53,851 nt of DNA, taken from positions 892 to 54,742 of the forward strand of contig MEYF01000018.1 of assembly GCA_001775755.1 (NCBI GenBank), written 5' to 3'. The stretch comes from Candidatus Aminicenantes bacterium RBG_19FT_COMBO_65_30. GTDB taxonomy: Bacteria; Acidobacteriota; Aminicenantia; Aminicenantales; Saccharicenantaceae. Shown one piece after another: positions 23,233-31,449 of this stretch; the first letter of the stretch is position 1; every line of letters begins with the position of its first letter. The translations under genes were made by a program, and so were the position numbers. The notes beneath the pieces were generated by a model, which was not told where the DNA came from, searched no databases, and saw only the letters and a program-made list of their open reading frames with translations.

Positions 23233-23734
23233 ATTCATATTGCCGGAAAAGGCGGATGAGCGTCGCCTTGTCCATGAGGCTGGACTGGCGGTAGCGGATG
23301 CGACCTTGGCGGTCGACGATGATCGTAGCCGGGATGAACTCGCCCGGCTCGTAGTCCTGGACGATCTCCGGCGTAGCCAGGGCGACCGGATAATTAATCC
23401 CTACCTTCTGGGTCCACTCGAGGAGAGCCGACGCCGATGCGTCGTCGACCGAAACGCCGAGGATCTCCAGGCCCTTGTCCTTGAGCTCCTTGTAGGCCTC
23501 GATGAAGTCGGGGATCTCCCGGCGGCAGGGAGGGCACCAGGTCGCCCAGAAGTTGAGGACCAGGACCTTGCCTTTATACGAGGACAAGGACAGGGAGTTG
23601 CCCTGGAGGTCTTTGAGCGAGAAATCCGGGGCCGGGACGGCTTCCGCTTCCGTCTTGGCCTGGGCGCAGGCGATCCCGGTCACCGCGAGCGTGAACATCG
23701 TCAGTGCCGAAGCGGCGGCAAGAAGTCTCTTCAT
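23231..23734 (-). CDS. TlpA-like thiol-disulfide oxidoreductase
   Basis: A 167-residue exported thioredoxin-fold protein. A signal peptide (about residues 1-25) precedes a redoxin domain with FWATWCPPC (Cys67, Cys70) and the cis-proline segment EFIPATIIVD. TlpA/ResA-type proteins keep periplasmic cysteines reduced, classically for c-type cytochrome assembly, which fits the multihaem cytochromes at 11.7-14.6 kb although the genes are unlinked. The cysteine at residue 23 (TGIACAQ) is not in a good lipobox, so a soluble periplasmic form is more likely. The gene lies between repeat copies A and B; its stop codon overlaps copy A. A TATAAT at 23788-23793 on the minus strand is a candidate -10. Confidence 0.9.
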   Translation of the reverse strand: MKRLLAAASALTMFTLAVTGIACAQAKTEAEAVPAPDFSLKDLQGNSLSLSSYKGKVLVLNFWATWCPPCRREIPDFIEAYKELKDKGLEILGVSVDDASASALLEWTQKVGINYPVALATPEIVQDYEPGEFIPATIIVDRQGRIRYRQSSLMDKATLIRLFRQYE

Positions 23735-23812
23735 CGGTATCTCCTCGATCTGCGGTCAACCGCCAAAATCTGACAAATACGATATAAATTATAGTGAAAA
23801 AAGGGGGGAAAG

Positions 23813-23952
23813 AGAAGGGGTCAAACCTACTTTTTACGCCCTTAACAACACCATTCAGATATCTCCCAGAAGTCCGGCTCCGAACCACTCCGCCGCACTT
23901 CTGTTGGTCGCTCCTCAGAATCCGCTCCCCGCCGTAGGTTTGACCCCTTCTT
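23813..23952. repeat. Dispersed palindromic repeat, copy B
   Basis: Perfect 18-base terminal inverted repeats, AGAAGGGGTCAAACCTAC at 23813-23830 and its reverse complement at 23934-23951, enclose a core with a hairpin: AGAAGTCCGGC (23868-23878) and GCCGCACTTCT (23892-23902), 10 of 11 bases paired over a 13-base loop. The core aligns without gaps to copy C. There is no coding capacity. It lies four bases after the porB stop codon and upstream of the thioredoxin gene. Confidence 0.85.
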
Positions 23953-23955
23953 ATC

Positions 23956-24849
23956 TTAGACGGAGAGTTTGAGGAGGCGCTCCCAGCGGGCGTCGACCTC
24001 GGCCTGGATGGAGCCGATTTGCTCATCGGTCAGGTGCCGGAACCGGCCCTGGATCCGGACGTAGTCGTTGACCGGCTTCTTGTCCTTGAGCTTCAGGTTC
24101 AGCGTGTACTTTTCGCCGTCCTCGATCTCGAGGAGCGGGAAGTAGGCGTTCTGGACGGCCATCCTGGCCAGCTTGACGGTGTCCTCGGGCCGGCTCTTCC
24201 AGCCGGTCGGGCACGGGGCGTAAACGTGGAAGAACCGCGTTCCCTTAATGTCCTTGGCCTTCTTCATCTTCTTGAAGAAATCCTCGGGATGCGAGACGCT
24301 GGCCGTGGCGATGTACGGGACGCGGTGCGCGGCCAGGATGGCGACGATATCCTTTTTCGGCTGGGTCTTGAAATGCTTGACCGGGGTCGTCGTCGTCCAG
24401 GCGCCGTAGGGCGTCGCCGACGAGCGCTGGATGCCCGTGTTCATGTAGGCTTCGTTGTCGTAACAGACGTAGATGATGTCATCGTTCCGCTCGGCCGCCC
24501 CGGACAGGGCCTGGAGGCCGATGTCGAAGGTGCCGCCGTCCCCGGCCCAGGCCACGACCGTCGTTTCCGCATCTCCCGTCATCTCCAGCCCGGCCTTGAC
24601 GCCCGTCGCCGTGGAGGCGGCGGTCTCGAAGGCGCAGTGATAGATGGGGACGTCCAGGGAGGAATAGGGATATGGCCCGTCGATGACCGCCCAGCAGCAG
24701 GCGGGGATGCAGAGCACGGTCTTCTGGCCGAGGGCCTTGAGCATGTAGCGCATGGCCAGCGCCGCGCCGCAGCCCTGGCAGGCCAGGTGGCCGCAGGCCA
24801 TCAGCTCTTCGGCCGGAAGGGTCAGGGTCATCTTCTTATCTTTTTTCAT
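23956..24849 (-). CDS. porB: Pyruvate:ferredoxin oxidoreductase, beta subunit
   Basis: A 297-residue thiamine-diphosphate-binding subunit. An iron-sulfur cysteine cluster appears at the N-terminus (CGHLACQGCGAA; Cys19, Cys24, Cys27). The cofactor motif GDGGTFDIG with the later YDNEAYMNTG is intact, and SSATPYGAWTT is characteristic of pyruvate-type rather than 2-ketoglutarate-type enzymes. With the other three subunits it splits pyruvate and CoA into acetyl-CoA, CO2 and reduced ferredoxin in the cytosol. The ATG at 24849 overlaps the porA stop (ATGA), showing translational coupling; the 735-residue track ORF is a read-through in porB's frame over porA. It is the last gene of the operon. Confidence 0.95.
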   Translation of the reverse strand: MKKDKKMTLTLPAEELMACGHLACQGCGAALAMRYMLKALGQKTVLCIPACCWAVIDGPYPYSSLDVPIYHCAFETAASTATGVKAGLEMTGDAETTVVAWAGDGGTFDIGLQALSGAAERNDDIIYVCYDNEAYMNTGIQRSSATPYGAWTTTTPVKHFKTQPKKDIVAILAAHRVPYIATASVSHPEDFFKKMKKAKDIKGTRFFHVYAPCPTGWKSRPEDTVKLARMAVQNAYFPLLEIEDGEKYTLNLKLKDKKPVNDYVRIQGRFRHLTDEQIGSIQAEVDARWERLLKLSV

Positions 24850-26000
24850 TTCTTGACTCCGATCCAGACGATCTCTTCGTCCGCTCGATCCTTGGCCAGG
24901 GCGTGGGCGGCGACTTCCTTGAATGAGTCCGTGGTGATGTCGCGCCCGCCGAGCCCGGCGATGTAGCCGAAGACGGGCGGTGTCCCGGGCTCGCCGTAGA
25001 GGGCGGATTTCACTTCCTGGAAGAAGATGCCGTGGGCGCCATAGGAGCAGTTCCGGTCGACGACGGCCGCCTTCTTGACCTTCTTGAGGATCTCGCGGAC
25101 CTTGGCGAACGGGAAGGGGCGGAAGACCTTGATCCGCAAGTTCCCGGCCTTGACGCCGGACCGGCGGAGCTCGTCGACGGCGACGCGGGCCGTGAAGCCC
25201 GCCGTCCCCGAGGTGACGAAGACGAACTCGGCGTCGTCGCATTTGTAGGCGTCGACGAGGCCGAGGTTGCGGCCGAACATCTTCTCGAACTCGCGGCCCG
25301 TCTCCTCGATCAGGGCCGGCGCCTTCTCCATGTCCTTCTGGAGCTTGTAGCGGAGCTCCATGTAGTGCTCCGCGCCGGTCAGGCCGCCGAAGGCCCGGGG
25401 GTCGTTCGGCGTCAGCCGGATCTCGGGTTTGAACGGCGGCAGGTACTTGTCGACCGCGGCCTGGTCCGGGACGTCGACGACCTCGTAGGTGTGGGACAGG
25501 GCGAAGGCGTCCAGGACGACCATGCCCGGGATCATCAGCGCCTCGGAGACCTTGAAGGCCTGGATGACCGTGTCCAGGACTTCCTGGTTCGAGGCGCAGT
25601 AATACTGCATCCAGCCCGTGTCCCGTTCGGACAGGCTGTCGTTCTGGTCGGTCCAGATCGACCAGCCCGGGGCCATGGACCGGTTGATGTTGCCCATGAC
25701 GACGGGGTGGCGCCCGCCCGAGGCCCAGTGGAGCATCTCGTGCATCAAGGCCAGCCCCTGGGCCGAGGTCGCGGTGAACGTCCGCGCCCCGGCGACCGAG
25801 GCGCCGATGCACGCGGCCATGGCCGAATGCTCGGACTCGACCTTGATGAACCGGGCGTCGAGCGTCCCGTCGGCGCACATCTCCGACAGGAGCTCGACGA
25901 CCTGGGTCTGCGGCGTGATGGGATAGGCGGCGATGACCTGCGAGCGGGAAAGCATGGCGCCGTAGGACAGCGCGTGGTTGCCCATCATGACTTTCTTCAT
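24846..26000 (-). CDS. porA: Pyruvate:ferredoxin oxidoreductase, alpha subunit
   Basis: A 384-residue alpha subunit. The pyrimidine-binding domain opens with the AAYPITPQTQ motif and has the conserved ESEHSAMAACIGAS and TATSAQGLALMHE segments; the C-terminal third is a transketolase-C-like domain ending before a KVKKAAVVDRNCSYG strand. Together with PorB it forms the active site. The ATG at 26000 overlaps the porD stop by four bases and GGAGGAG precedes it; the track's longer start is inside porD. Gene order is gamma-delta-alpha-beta, as in archaeal and Thermotoga enzymes. Confidence 0.95.
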   Translation of the reverse strand: MKKVMMGNHALSYGAMLSRSQVIAAYPITPQTQVVELLSEMCADGTLDARFIKVESEHSAMAACIGASVAGARTFTATSAQGLALMHEMLHWASGGRHPVVMGNINRSMAPGWSIWTDQNDSLSERDTGWMQYYCASNQEVLDTVIQAFKVSEALMIPGMVVLDAFALSHTYEVVDVPDQAAVDKYLPPFKPEIRLTPNDPRAFGGLTGAEHYMELRYKLQKDMEKAPALIEETGREFEKMFGRNLGLVDAYKCDDAEFVFVTSGTAGFTARVAVDELRRSGVKAGNLRIKVFRPFPFAKVREILKKVKKAAVVDRNCSYGAHGIFFQEVKSALYGEPGTPPVFGYIAGLGGRDITTDSFKEVAAHALAKDRADEEIVWIGVKK

Positions 26001-26293
26001 CTCCGCTCCTCCACCATGACGATGCACTTCGCCGGGCATTCCTCGGCGCAGATGCCGCAGCCCTTGCAGTAGTCGTAGTCGACGACGGGCCATTCGTCGA
26101 CGATGTCGATCGACGGCTCGGGGCAGAACTTCCAGCAGATGCCGCACTTGAGGCACTTCCCAAGGTCGATCTCGGGGCGGATGTTCCGCCAGGCGCCCGT
26201 CAGGTTGTGGGTCTGGCTGCCAACGGACGCGATCATCAGCGGCATCTCCTCGGCCGAGTTGAAGACGATCTTTTTGGCTTTCTTTTCCCTCAT
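25997..26293 (-). CDS. porD: Pyruvate:ferredoxin oxidoreductase, delta (ferredoxin) subunit
   Basis: A 98-residue subunit with two [4Fe-4S] motifs, CLKCGICWKFCP and CKGCGICAEECP, followed by another cysteine in AKC. It carries electrons from the beta-subunit cluster to free ferredoxin. The first 45 residues include the GAWRNIRPEID segment usual in PorD. It starts 12 bases after porG and overlaps porA by four bases. Confidence 0.95.
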   Translation of the reverse strand: MREKKAKKIVFNSAEEMPLMIASVGSQTHNLTGAWRNIRPEIDLGKCLKCGICWKFCPEPSIDIVDEWPVVDYDYCKGCGICAEECPAKCIVMVEERR

Positions 26294-26305
26294 GTGATCT
26301 CTCCC

Positions 26306-26848
26306 TCAGGCCAACTCGTAGGCCTCTTGGGCCGCCTTGACGTTGTCCTCCGGTTTGATGGAGATGTCCTCACGGATGGCCGCGGCCAGGGACTCGAGCT
26401 TGGTCAGGCCGAGGACCTTGATGACGGCGCCGGCGATGGCCGTGTTGACGATCGGGGCGGCCAGCGTTCCCAGCCTGTTCTTGACGGCGATCTCCGTGGC
26501 GTTGATCGTCCGGACCTTGAACTTGCCGTGGAAGGGGAAGGCCTCGGGCCGCCGGTCGCTGTTGATGATGATCGTCCCGCCCGGCTTGAGGCCGTCCGTG
26601 ATGTCGATGGCCTCGACGAGCGTCGGGTCGACAACGACGACGCTGTCGGGCGTGTAGATCCGGCTCTTATCGTAAATCGGCTTGTCGTCGATGCGGATGA
26701 AAGCGACGACGGGGGAGCCCCGCCGCTCGACGCCGAACTCGGGGTAGGCTTGGACCCAATTGCCCTCCTTGGCGATGGCGTCGGCCAGGATCTTGGAGGC
26801 GACGACGGTGCCCTGGCCGCCGCGGCCGTGGAAACGGATTTCGACCAT
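26306..26848 (-). CDS. porG: Pyruvate:ferredoxin oxidoreductase, gamma subunit
   Basis: A 180-residue gamma subunit with the GRGGQGTVVAS motif at residues 8-18 and the PEFGVERRGSPV segment, both diagnostic of this family. It is the first gene of the four-gene operon. AAGGAGAGG precedes the ATG. The promoter listed separately borrows its -35 box from the end of repeat copy C. Confidence 0.95.
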   Translation of the reverse strand: MVEIRFHGRGGQGTVVASKILADAIAKEGNWVQAYPEFGVERRGSPVVAFIRIDDKPIYDKSRIYTPDSVVVVDPTLVEAIDITDGLKPGGTIIINSDRRPEAFPFHGKFKVRTINATEIAVKNRLGTLAAPIVNTAIAGAVIKVLGLTKLESLAAAIREDISIKPEDNVKAAQEAYELA

Positions 26849-26881
26849 GTGCCTCTCCTTAGCGATTTTGGATGAAGCGCT

Positions 26882-26910
26882 ATTATATGCCCGGGGCGAA
26901 TCAGGGTCAA
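26882..26910 (-). promoter_or_regulatory. Promoter of the porGDAB operon
   Basis: On the minus strand TTGACC (26905-26910), a 17-base spacer and a perfect TATAAT (26882-26887). The -35 box is part of the GGTTTGACC end of repeat copy C. The predicted start leaves a leader of about 27 bases with a good ribosome binding site. Confidence 0.55.
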
Positions 26911-27043
26911 ACCAACAAATCGGCCCACAGCGAACCAGTAGCGAAGAGTAATTCAGGATTTGTTTAAGATATTTACCAGAATAGCGGCTTCGAGCCGCTC
27001 CGCCGCTATTCTGCCGGTCGCTCCCAAGAGTCCGCTCCCTGCC
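26904..27043. repeat. Dispersed palindromic repeat, copy C (right end lost)
   Basis: The left end reads GGGTCAAACC. The core hairpin AGAATAGCGGC (26978-26988) and GCCGCTATTCT (27002-27012) is perfect over 11 bases with a 13-base loop. About 61 of 78 core positions match copy B by hand count, without gaps. A second short inverted repeat, AACAAATC and GATTTGTT, lies between the left end and the hairpin. The right terminal motif seen in copies A and B is missing. Confidence 0.75.
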
Positions 27044-27053
27044 GGCCGGGGAG

Positions 27054-27908
27054 CTAGAGATTGGCGGCGCCGAACGTGTCGCCCTGGCGGATGTCGCCGG
27101 TCTCCAGCCCCTTCTTGAACCAGCGCACCCGCTGTTCGGACGTGCCGTGAGTGAACGCGTCCGGAACGATGTAGCCCTGCGTCTGCTTCATGATCCTGTC
27201 GTCGCCGACCGCGCCGGCCGCGTTGATGCCCTCCTCGATGTCGCCCGATTCGAGGAAGTCCGTCGACTGCCTGGCGTAGTGGGCCCAGACGCCGGCCAGG
27301 AAATCGGCCTGGAGCTCCATGCGGACCATGAGCTGGTTGAAGTCCCGTTCGCTCAGCCGTCCTCGCTTGGCCATGACCTGGTCGTTGATGCCGAGCAGGT
27401 TCTGGACGTGGTGGCCGACCTCGTGGGCGATGACGTAGGCCAGGGCGAAATCGCCCGGGGCGCCGAGCTTGCGCTGCATGTCCTCGAAGAACGAAAGGTC
27501 GATGTAGACCTTCGAGTCCCCGGGACAATAGAACGGGCCCGAGGACGCACCGGCGTAGCCGCAGGCTGAATCGACCTGGCCCGTGAACAGGACGAGCTTC
27601 GGCTCGCGATAGCCCTGTCCCATCTGCTGGAACTGCGCCTTCCAAACGTCCTCGATGTCGGCCAGGACGACGGAGACGAAATCGCCCATCTCCTTGTCCT
27701 TCTCGCTGAGCGGCTGCCCAGCCCCCGTGGTCGCCAGCGGCCCGTCGACCTGGAGGCTCTCTGTGATCTCGGACGGATTGCCGCCGAGGAGGAAGTACAG
27801 GACAACGATCACCAGGCCGCCCAAGCCGCCTCCGACCGCGAGGCCTCGGCCGCCGATCCCCCGCCGGTCTTCGACGTTGTCGCTCTTGCGTCTTCCCTGC
27901 CATCTCAT
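27054..27908 (-). CDS. Neutral zinc metallopeptidase, YpfJ-like
   Basis: A 284-residue protein with a basic N-terminus (MRWQGRRKSDN), one membrane helix (about residues 22-42) and a periplasmic zinc-peptidase domain. HEVGHH (His162, Glu163, His166) is the zinc motif; the preceding PFYCPGDSKVYIDLSFF and the CGYAGASSGPFYC cysteine pair are family hallmarks, and the two cysteines may form a disulfide. The family is widespread and conserved but its substrate is unknown. AAGGAGG before the ATG at 27908 decides the start; the track's version runs into the upstream gene. It ends near repeat copy C and starts 14 bases after the endonuclease-like gene. Confidence 0.87.
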   Translation of the reverse strand: MRWQGRRKSDNVEDRRGIGGRGLAVGGGLGGLVIVVLYFLLGGNPSEITESLQVDGPLATTGAGQPLSEKDKEMGDFVSVVLADIEDVWKAQFQQMGQGYREPKLVLFTGQVDSACGYAGASSGPFYCPGDSKVYIDLSFFEDMQRKLGAPGDFALAYVIAHEVGHHVQNLLGINDQVMAKRGRLSERDFNQLMVRMELQADFLAGVWAHYARQSTDFLESGDIEEGINAAGAVGDDRIMKQTQGYIVPDAFTHGTSEQRVRWFKKGLETGDIRQGDTFGAANL

Positions 27909-27922
27909 GTGTCCCCTCCTTA

Positions 27923-28771
27923 TTATCTCGCCCTTTGGGCCCGGTAGAGCTTTTTCAGCATCAGGGCGTCCTCCTCGAGGTTCGGGCTCTCGCAGATGAC
28001 CATGCCCTCGACGCCCAGGTCGCGCAGGGCTTGGAGCCATTCGTCGTAGCGGAAATCCGTCTCCTCGAGGTTGAGGTGCTTGATCTCGCCCTTATCTCCG
28101 TAGTGGATGCCGGCGATGTGGATGTGGACGTTGCGCAGGGCCCGCGGCCCGAGCTTTCTCGCGACCTTGCTCAGGACCCGGTGGAAGTCCGTGTAGGAGT
28201 TGATCCTCCCCTCCCGGGCGTAGAGGTGAGAGAAATCGAGGCAGGGCTGGAGCCCGGCGACGTCGCGGCAGAGGGTCAGAACCTCGTCGAGCGACCCGAA
28301 CTGGGACCGCTTGCCCATCGTCTCGACCCGGAGGGTGACGGCCAGGCGCTCGGTCCGGACGATGGACTGGACCGCGCCCAGCTCTCTCTTGACGGCCTCG
28401 TAGGTCTTTTCCGCCGAATCCTTGCCGTAGAAAGCGGCGTGGAAAACGACGCTCGCCGCGCCGCAGGCGGCCCCGACCCGGGCGGTGTTGAGGAGGCGCT
28501 CCTGGCTCTGGAGGCGCTTGCCGGGGTCCTCGGAGTTGAGGTTGATGAAATAGGGGGCGTGGACGCTCAGCCGGACGCCCAGCGCCGCGGCCTTTTCGCG
28601 GACCTTGCGGGCCGTGTCGAAGCCCATCTTGACGCCCTTGACGAACTCGATCTCCAGGCAGTCGAGCCCGAGCGCCTTGATGCGCTCGATCGCGGCCAGG
28701 CTGGAGTCGTCGGCGGACGAGAGGGGGACGCCGGCCGTCCCGAAGTGGAGGCCCCTAGGCGCAATCGCCAT
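27923..28771 (-). CDS. Endonuclease IV-like TIM-barrel protein
   Basis: A 282-residue AP-endonuclease-2/xylose-isomerase-like barrel. Residues matching the zinc ligands of endonuclease IV can be followed in order: [14 protein letters not shown], the glutamate in [28 protein letters not shown] and the late CESPNLEED glutamate. The enzyme would nick DNA at abasic sites in base-excision repair; a sugar isomerase role is less likely because the ligand spacing fits endonuclease IV. The ATG at 28771 has GGAGGGAAGG upstream and overlaps the thiC stop by 17 bases. It belongs to a thiC, nuclease, peptidase transcript. Confidence 0.82.
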   Translation of the reverse strand: MAIAPRGLHFGTAGVPLSSADDSSLAAIERIKALGLDCLEIEFVKGVKMGFDTARKVREKAAALGVRLSVHAPYFINLNSEDPGKRLQSQERLLNTARVGAACGAASVVFHAAFYGKDSAEKTYEAVKRELGAVQSIVRTERLAVTLRVETMGKRSQFGSLDEVLTLCRDVAGLQPCLDFSHLYAREGRINSYTDFHRVLSKVARKLGPRALRNVHIHIAGIHYGDKGEIKHLNLEETDFRYDEWLQALRDLGVEGMVICESPNLEEDALMLKKLYRAQRAR

Positions 28772-30062
28772 CGGCCTTCCCTCCGGAGCCGAGGAATTCG
28801 CTGACGATCCGCATGGCGCAGAAATCCCCGCACATGGAGCAGGCCTTGGTGCGGGTTTTCCGCCTCTTCCGGACGGCCGCGAACTTCGCGGGGTCGATGG
28901 CCAATCGTCGCTGGGTCTCCCAATCGAGACGCTTCCGGGCCCGGGCGAGCGCGAGGTCGCGCTCGAGGGCGCCGGGAACGCCCTTGACGATGTCGGCCGC
29001 GTGGGCGGCGATCTTCGAGGCGATGAGCCCCTCGCGGACGTCGTCATCGCTGGGCAAGCCGAGGTGCTCGGCCGGAGTGACGTAGCAGAGGAAATCGGCG
29101 CCGGCCGCGGCGGCGACGGCCCCGCCGATGGCCGAGACGATGTGGTCGTAGCCGGGGGCGATGTCGGTGACCAGGGGGCCGAGGACATAGAACGGCGCGG
29201 CGTGGCAGACCCGCTTCTGGAGGCGCACGTTCATCTCGACCTGGTCGAGCGGGACGTGGCCCGGGCCCTCGACCATGACCTGGACCCCGGCCTCCAAAGC
29301 GCGCTTGACGAGCTCGCCGAGCGTCAGGAGTTCCTCGATCTGGGGGCGGTCGGTGGCGTCCAGGATCGAGCCGGGACGGAGGCCGTCGCCCAGGCTGAGG
29401 GTGACGTCGAAGCGCCGGGCGATCTCGAGCAGGCGGTCGAACCGGGCGTAGAAGGGGTTTTCCTTTTCGTTGTGGAGCATCCAGGCGAGGTGGAAGGCGC
29501 CTCCCCGGGAGACGACGTCGGCGACACGGCCCTGCTTTTTCAGGCGGTCGATGGCCTTCAGGGTTAGCCCGCTGTGGACGGTCATGAAGTCGACGCCCTC
29601 GCGGGCCTGGGATTCGACGGCCTCGAAAAGGTCCTCTTCGGCCATATCGACGATGGTCGCCCGGCGGTCGATGGCCTTGACCGCCGCCTGGTAGATGGGC
29701 ACGGTTCCCAGCGGGACCGGCGTCCGGGCGAGAATGGCCTTGCGGATCTTGCGCAGGTCGCCGCCCGTGCTCAGGTCCATCAGGGTGTCCGCCCCGTGCT
29801 GGAGGCTGATCATGACTTTGCGCAATTCGTCGGCGAGCCTCGGGAAGTCGCGCGAAGTGCCGATGTTGACGTTGACCTTGGTCCGGAGGCCCTGGCCGAT
29901 GCCGGCGGGACGGGCGGGGGAGTGGTTCGGATTGAAGGGGATGACGGCGAGGCCGCGGCCGACGAGCCCGGCCAGCATGTCCGCGGCCATGCCCTCGGCC
30001 GCGGCGACCTTTCTCAAGACAGGAGTGAGGACACCTTTCCTTGCTTTTTCCGTCTGCGTCAT
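28755..30062 (-). CDS. thiC: Phosphomethylpyrimidine synthase ThiC
   Basis: A 435-residue ThiC that rearranges aminoimidazole ribotide to the pyrimidine of thiamine, using S-adenosylmethionine and a [4Fe-4S] cluster. Diagnostic segments include NIGTSRD, the MDLSTGGD loop and [12 protein letters not shown]. The cluster motif is CSMCGDFC near the C-terminus (Cys408, 411, 415), with three rather than four residues before the last cysteine. It is the short type without the N-terminal extension of proteobacterial enzymes (over 600 residues). I found no TPP riboswitch upstream. The thiamine made would serve the thiamine-dependent pyruvate:ferredoxin oxidoreductase. Confidence 0.95.
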   Translation of the reverse strand: MTQTEKARKGVLTPVLRKVAAAEGMAADMLAGLVGRGLAVIPFNPNHSPARPAGIGQGLRTKVNVNIGTSRDFPRLADELRKVMISLQHGADTLMDLSTGGDLRKIRKAILARTPVPLGTVPIYQAAVKAIDRRATIVDMAEEDLFEAVESQAREGVDFMTVHSGLTLKAIDRLKKQGRVADVVSRGGAFHLAWMLHNEKENPFYARFDRLLEIARRFDVTLSLGDGLRPGSILDATDRPQIEELLTLGELVKRALEAGVQVMVEGPGHVPLDQVEMNVRLQKRVCHAAPFYVLGPLVTDIAPGYDHIVSAIGGAVAAAAGADFLCYVTPAEHLGLPSDDDVREGLIASKIAAHAADIVKGVPGALERDLALARARKRLDWETQRRLAIDPAKFAAVRKRRKTRTKACSMCGDFCAMRIVSEFLGSGGKADGDCA

Positions 30063-30224
30063 GATGGGTCGATCCCGCGCGAAAGAATGGAATATAGAGT
30101 ATAGAGGAGGGGCCGGGGGCTGTCAAGAAAGCGGCGGGCGGACCCGGGGCGACCTCGTCCGCCGCTTCGCCAGGAAAAAAATCTCGTGGTCCTATGGAGA
30201 ACTCGTGAAGTCCATGATATCCTG

Positions 30225-30707
30225 ATGGCCGAGATGTCCTCCTGGAAGAAGTTCGCCGTCTACGGCCTGCCGCCGCTCCTCTGGATGGCCTTTATTTTCC
30301 CGTTGGGAAACCCGGCCCTGGGCTCGAGCCGCATCTTCGAGGTCTTCGCCGACGTCTTTAGATGGTTCGCGCCGCACGCTTCCGCCCGGACCCTCGGCCT
30401 GGTCTACATCGTTTTTCGTAAGACCCTCCACTTCATCGAGTACGGTTTCCTGGCCTTCCTTCTCTACCGGGCCTTCCGCGCCGGACGAGGCCCGACTTGG
30501 TCCAAGCCGAAGGCGCTCCAGGCGGCCTCCATAGCCATCGCCTACGGTTTCCTCGATGAACTTCTCCAGTCCTTCGTCCCGAATCGGTTCGGCAGTCCGT
30601 TCGACTGGGCCGTGGACACCGCCGGGATCCTGGCCGCCATCGCCGCCATCGCCTGGGCGGGTTCGAGGCGGGACACGGGTCCGGACGGCTCCGCGCCCTT
30701 TTCCTAA
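30225..30707 (+). CDS. VanZ-like membrane protein
   Basis: A 160-residue protein with four membrane helices. The VanZ-family elements are visible: KTLHFIEYGFLAFLLYRAF in the middle and FLDELLQSFVPNR followed by DWAVDTAGILAA near the end. VanZ itself confers low-level teicoplanin resistance, but most family members are uncharacterised, so a resistance role should not be assumed. The ATG at 30225 is preferred over the longer track start because it removes a polar leader; the ATG three codons later is equally possible. It is divergent from thiC. Confidence 0.78.
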   Translation: MAEMSSWKKFAVYGLPPLLWMAFIFPLGNPALGSSRIFEVFADVFRWFAPHASARTLGLVYIVFRKTLHFIEYGFLAFLLYRAFRAGRGPTWSKPKALQAASIAIAYGFLDELLQSFVPNRFGSPFDWAVDTAGILAAIAAIAWAGSRRDTGPDGSAPFS

Positions 30708-30790
30708 AGAGGCCGTTCGACATCACCCCGTCGTCCCTCGGTCTCCTGCTCTCCGCGCCCTCTTCCCTTGTTTTCTCGTGAACCGTAATC

Positions 30791-30799
30791 TGCTAATAT
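30791..30799 (+). promoter_or_regulatory. Extended -10 element before the secreted unknown gene
   Basis: TGCTAATAT fits an extended -10 and stands 21 bases before the ATG at 30821. No -35 is evident. Confidence 0.35.
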
Positions 30800-30820
30800 G
30801 GGGAAGAAGGTTCGACCGCC

Positions 30821-31420
30821 ATGAAAAAAACGGCTCTGCTGACGTTTGCGATCATCGTGACCATGGCCACGGTCGCGACACGTTCGCCCGCCCGGACCGG
30901 AGCCGGCGGCCAGGTCAGCTCCGAGGTCCGGGCCAGGGCGGCCGGGATCTTCACCGCCCTTGACAAGATCGAGGCGGAACAGGGACGGCCCGGACCGGCG
31001 CCGGGTTCCCGGAGCCTGACCTTCACCGAAGCCGAGCTCAACGCCTACGCCGCCTGCCGGCTCGATGCCGAGAGCGGGCCTTACGTCAAGGCCGCGGAGT
31101 TCAAGCTTCTCGCCGGCGACAAGTTCGAGGGGCGCATCACCATCGACCTCGGCAAGCCCCGAGTTTCGGGCATCCTGCCGCAGAAGCAGGACCTGCTCTT
31201 CGCGGCCCGCAGCGAGACCCGGGACGGGAAGATCAGGATCAACATCGACAGCCTTTTCCTCGGCACCCAGCCGATCGCGCCGGCCTTCGTCGACGTCATC
31301 ATCGACGTCGTCGCCCGCCTGCAGGGGGTCGAGCCGGCGAGCCTCAAGGACTGGTACGACCTTCCGCCCGGGGTCCTTCGGCTCGAGACGCGGCCGGGCC
31401 GCGTCGTCGTCATCTACTGA
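30821..31420 (+). CDS. Secreted protein of unknown function
   Basis: A 199-residue protein with a signal peptide (about residues 1-22) and a mature region of mixed helix and strand. A conserved-looking LTFTEAELNAYAACRL segment precedes strand-rich GRITIDLGKPRVSGI and a C-terminal VLRLETRPGRVVVIY. The pattern (helix, then a barrel-like set of strands) recalls small lipid-binding periplasmic proteins, but I cannot assign a family. It is 29 bases upstream of rsmD on the same strand and may lead that transcript. Confidence 0.65.
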   Translation: MKKTALLTFAIIVTMATVATRSPARTGAGGQVSSEVRARAAGIFTALDKIEAEQGRPGPAPGSRSLTFTEAELNAYAACRLDAESGPYVKAAEFKLLAGDKFEGRITIDLGKPRVSGILPQKQDLLFAARSETRDGKIRINIDSLFLGTQPIAPAFVDVIIDVVARLQGVEPASLKDWYDLPPGVLRLETRPGRVVVIY

Positions 31421-31449
31421 ACGGACAAAGGGAAGAGGAGGGGGAGAGA

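Noticed and set aside
30129-30167. GC-rich stem AAGCGGCGG...CCGCCGCTT between thiC and the VanZ-like gene
   Set aside because: The pairing has a bulge, no T-run follows on either strand in the right orientation, and the genes diverge here, so a terminator makes no sense. It could be chance in GC-rich DNA.
30063-30224. TPP riboswitch upstream of thiC
   Set aside because: Neither the CUGAGA nor the GGAUAAUGC type core element is found on the minus strand upstream of thiC.
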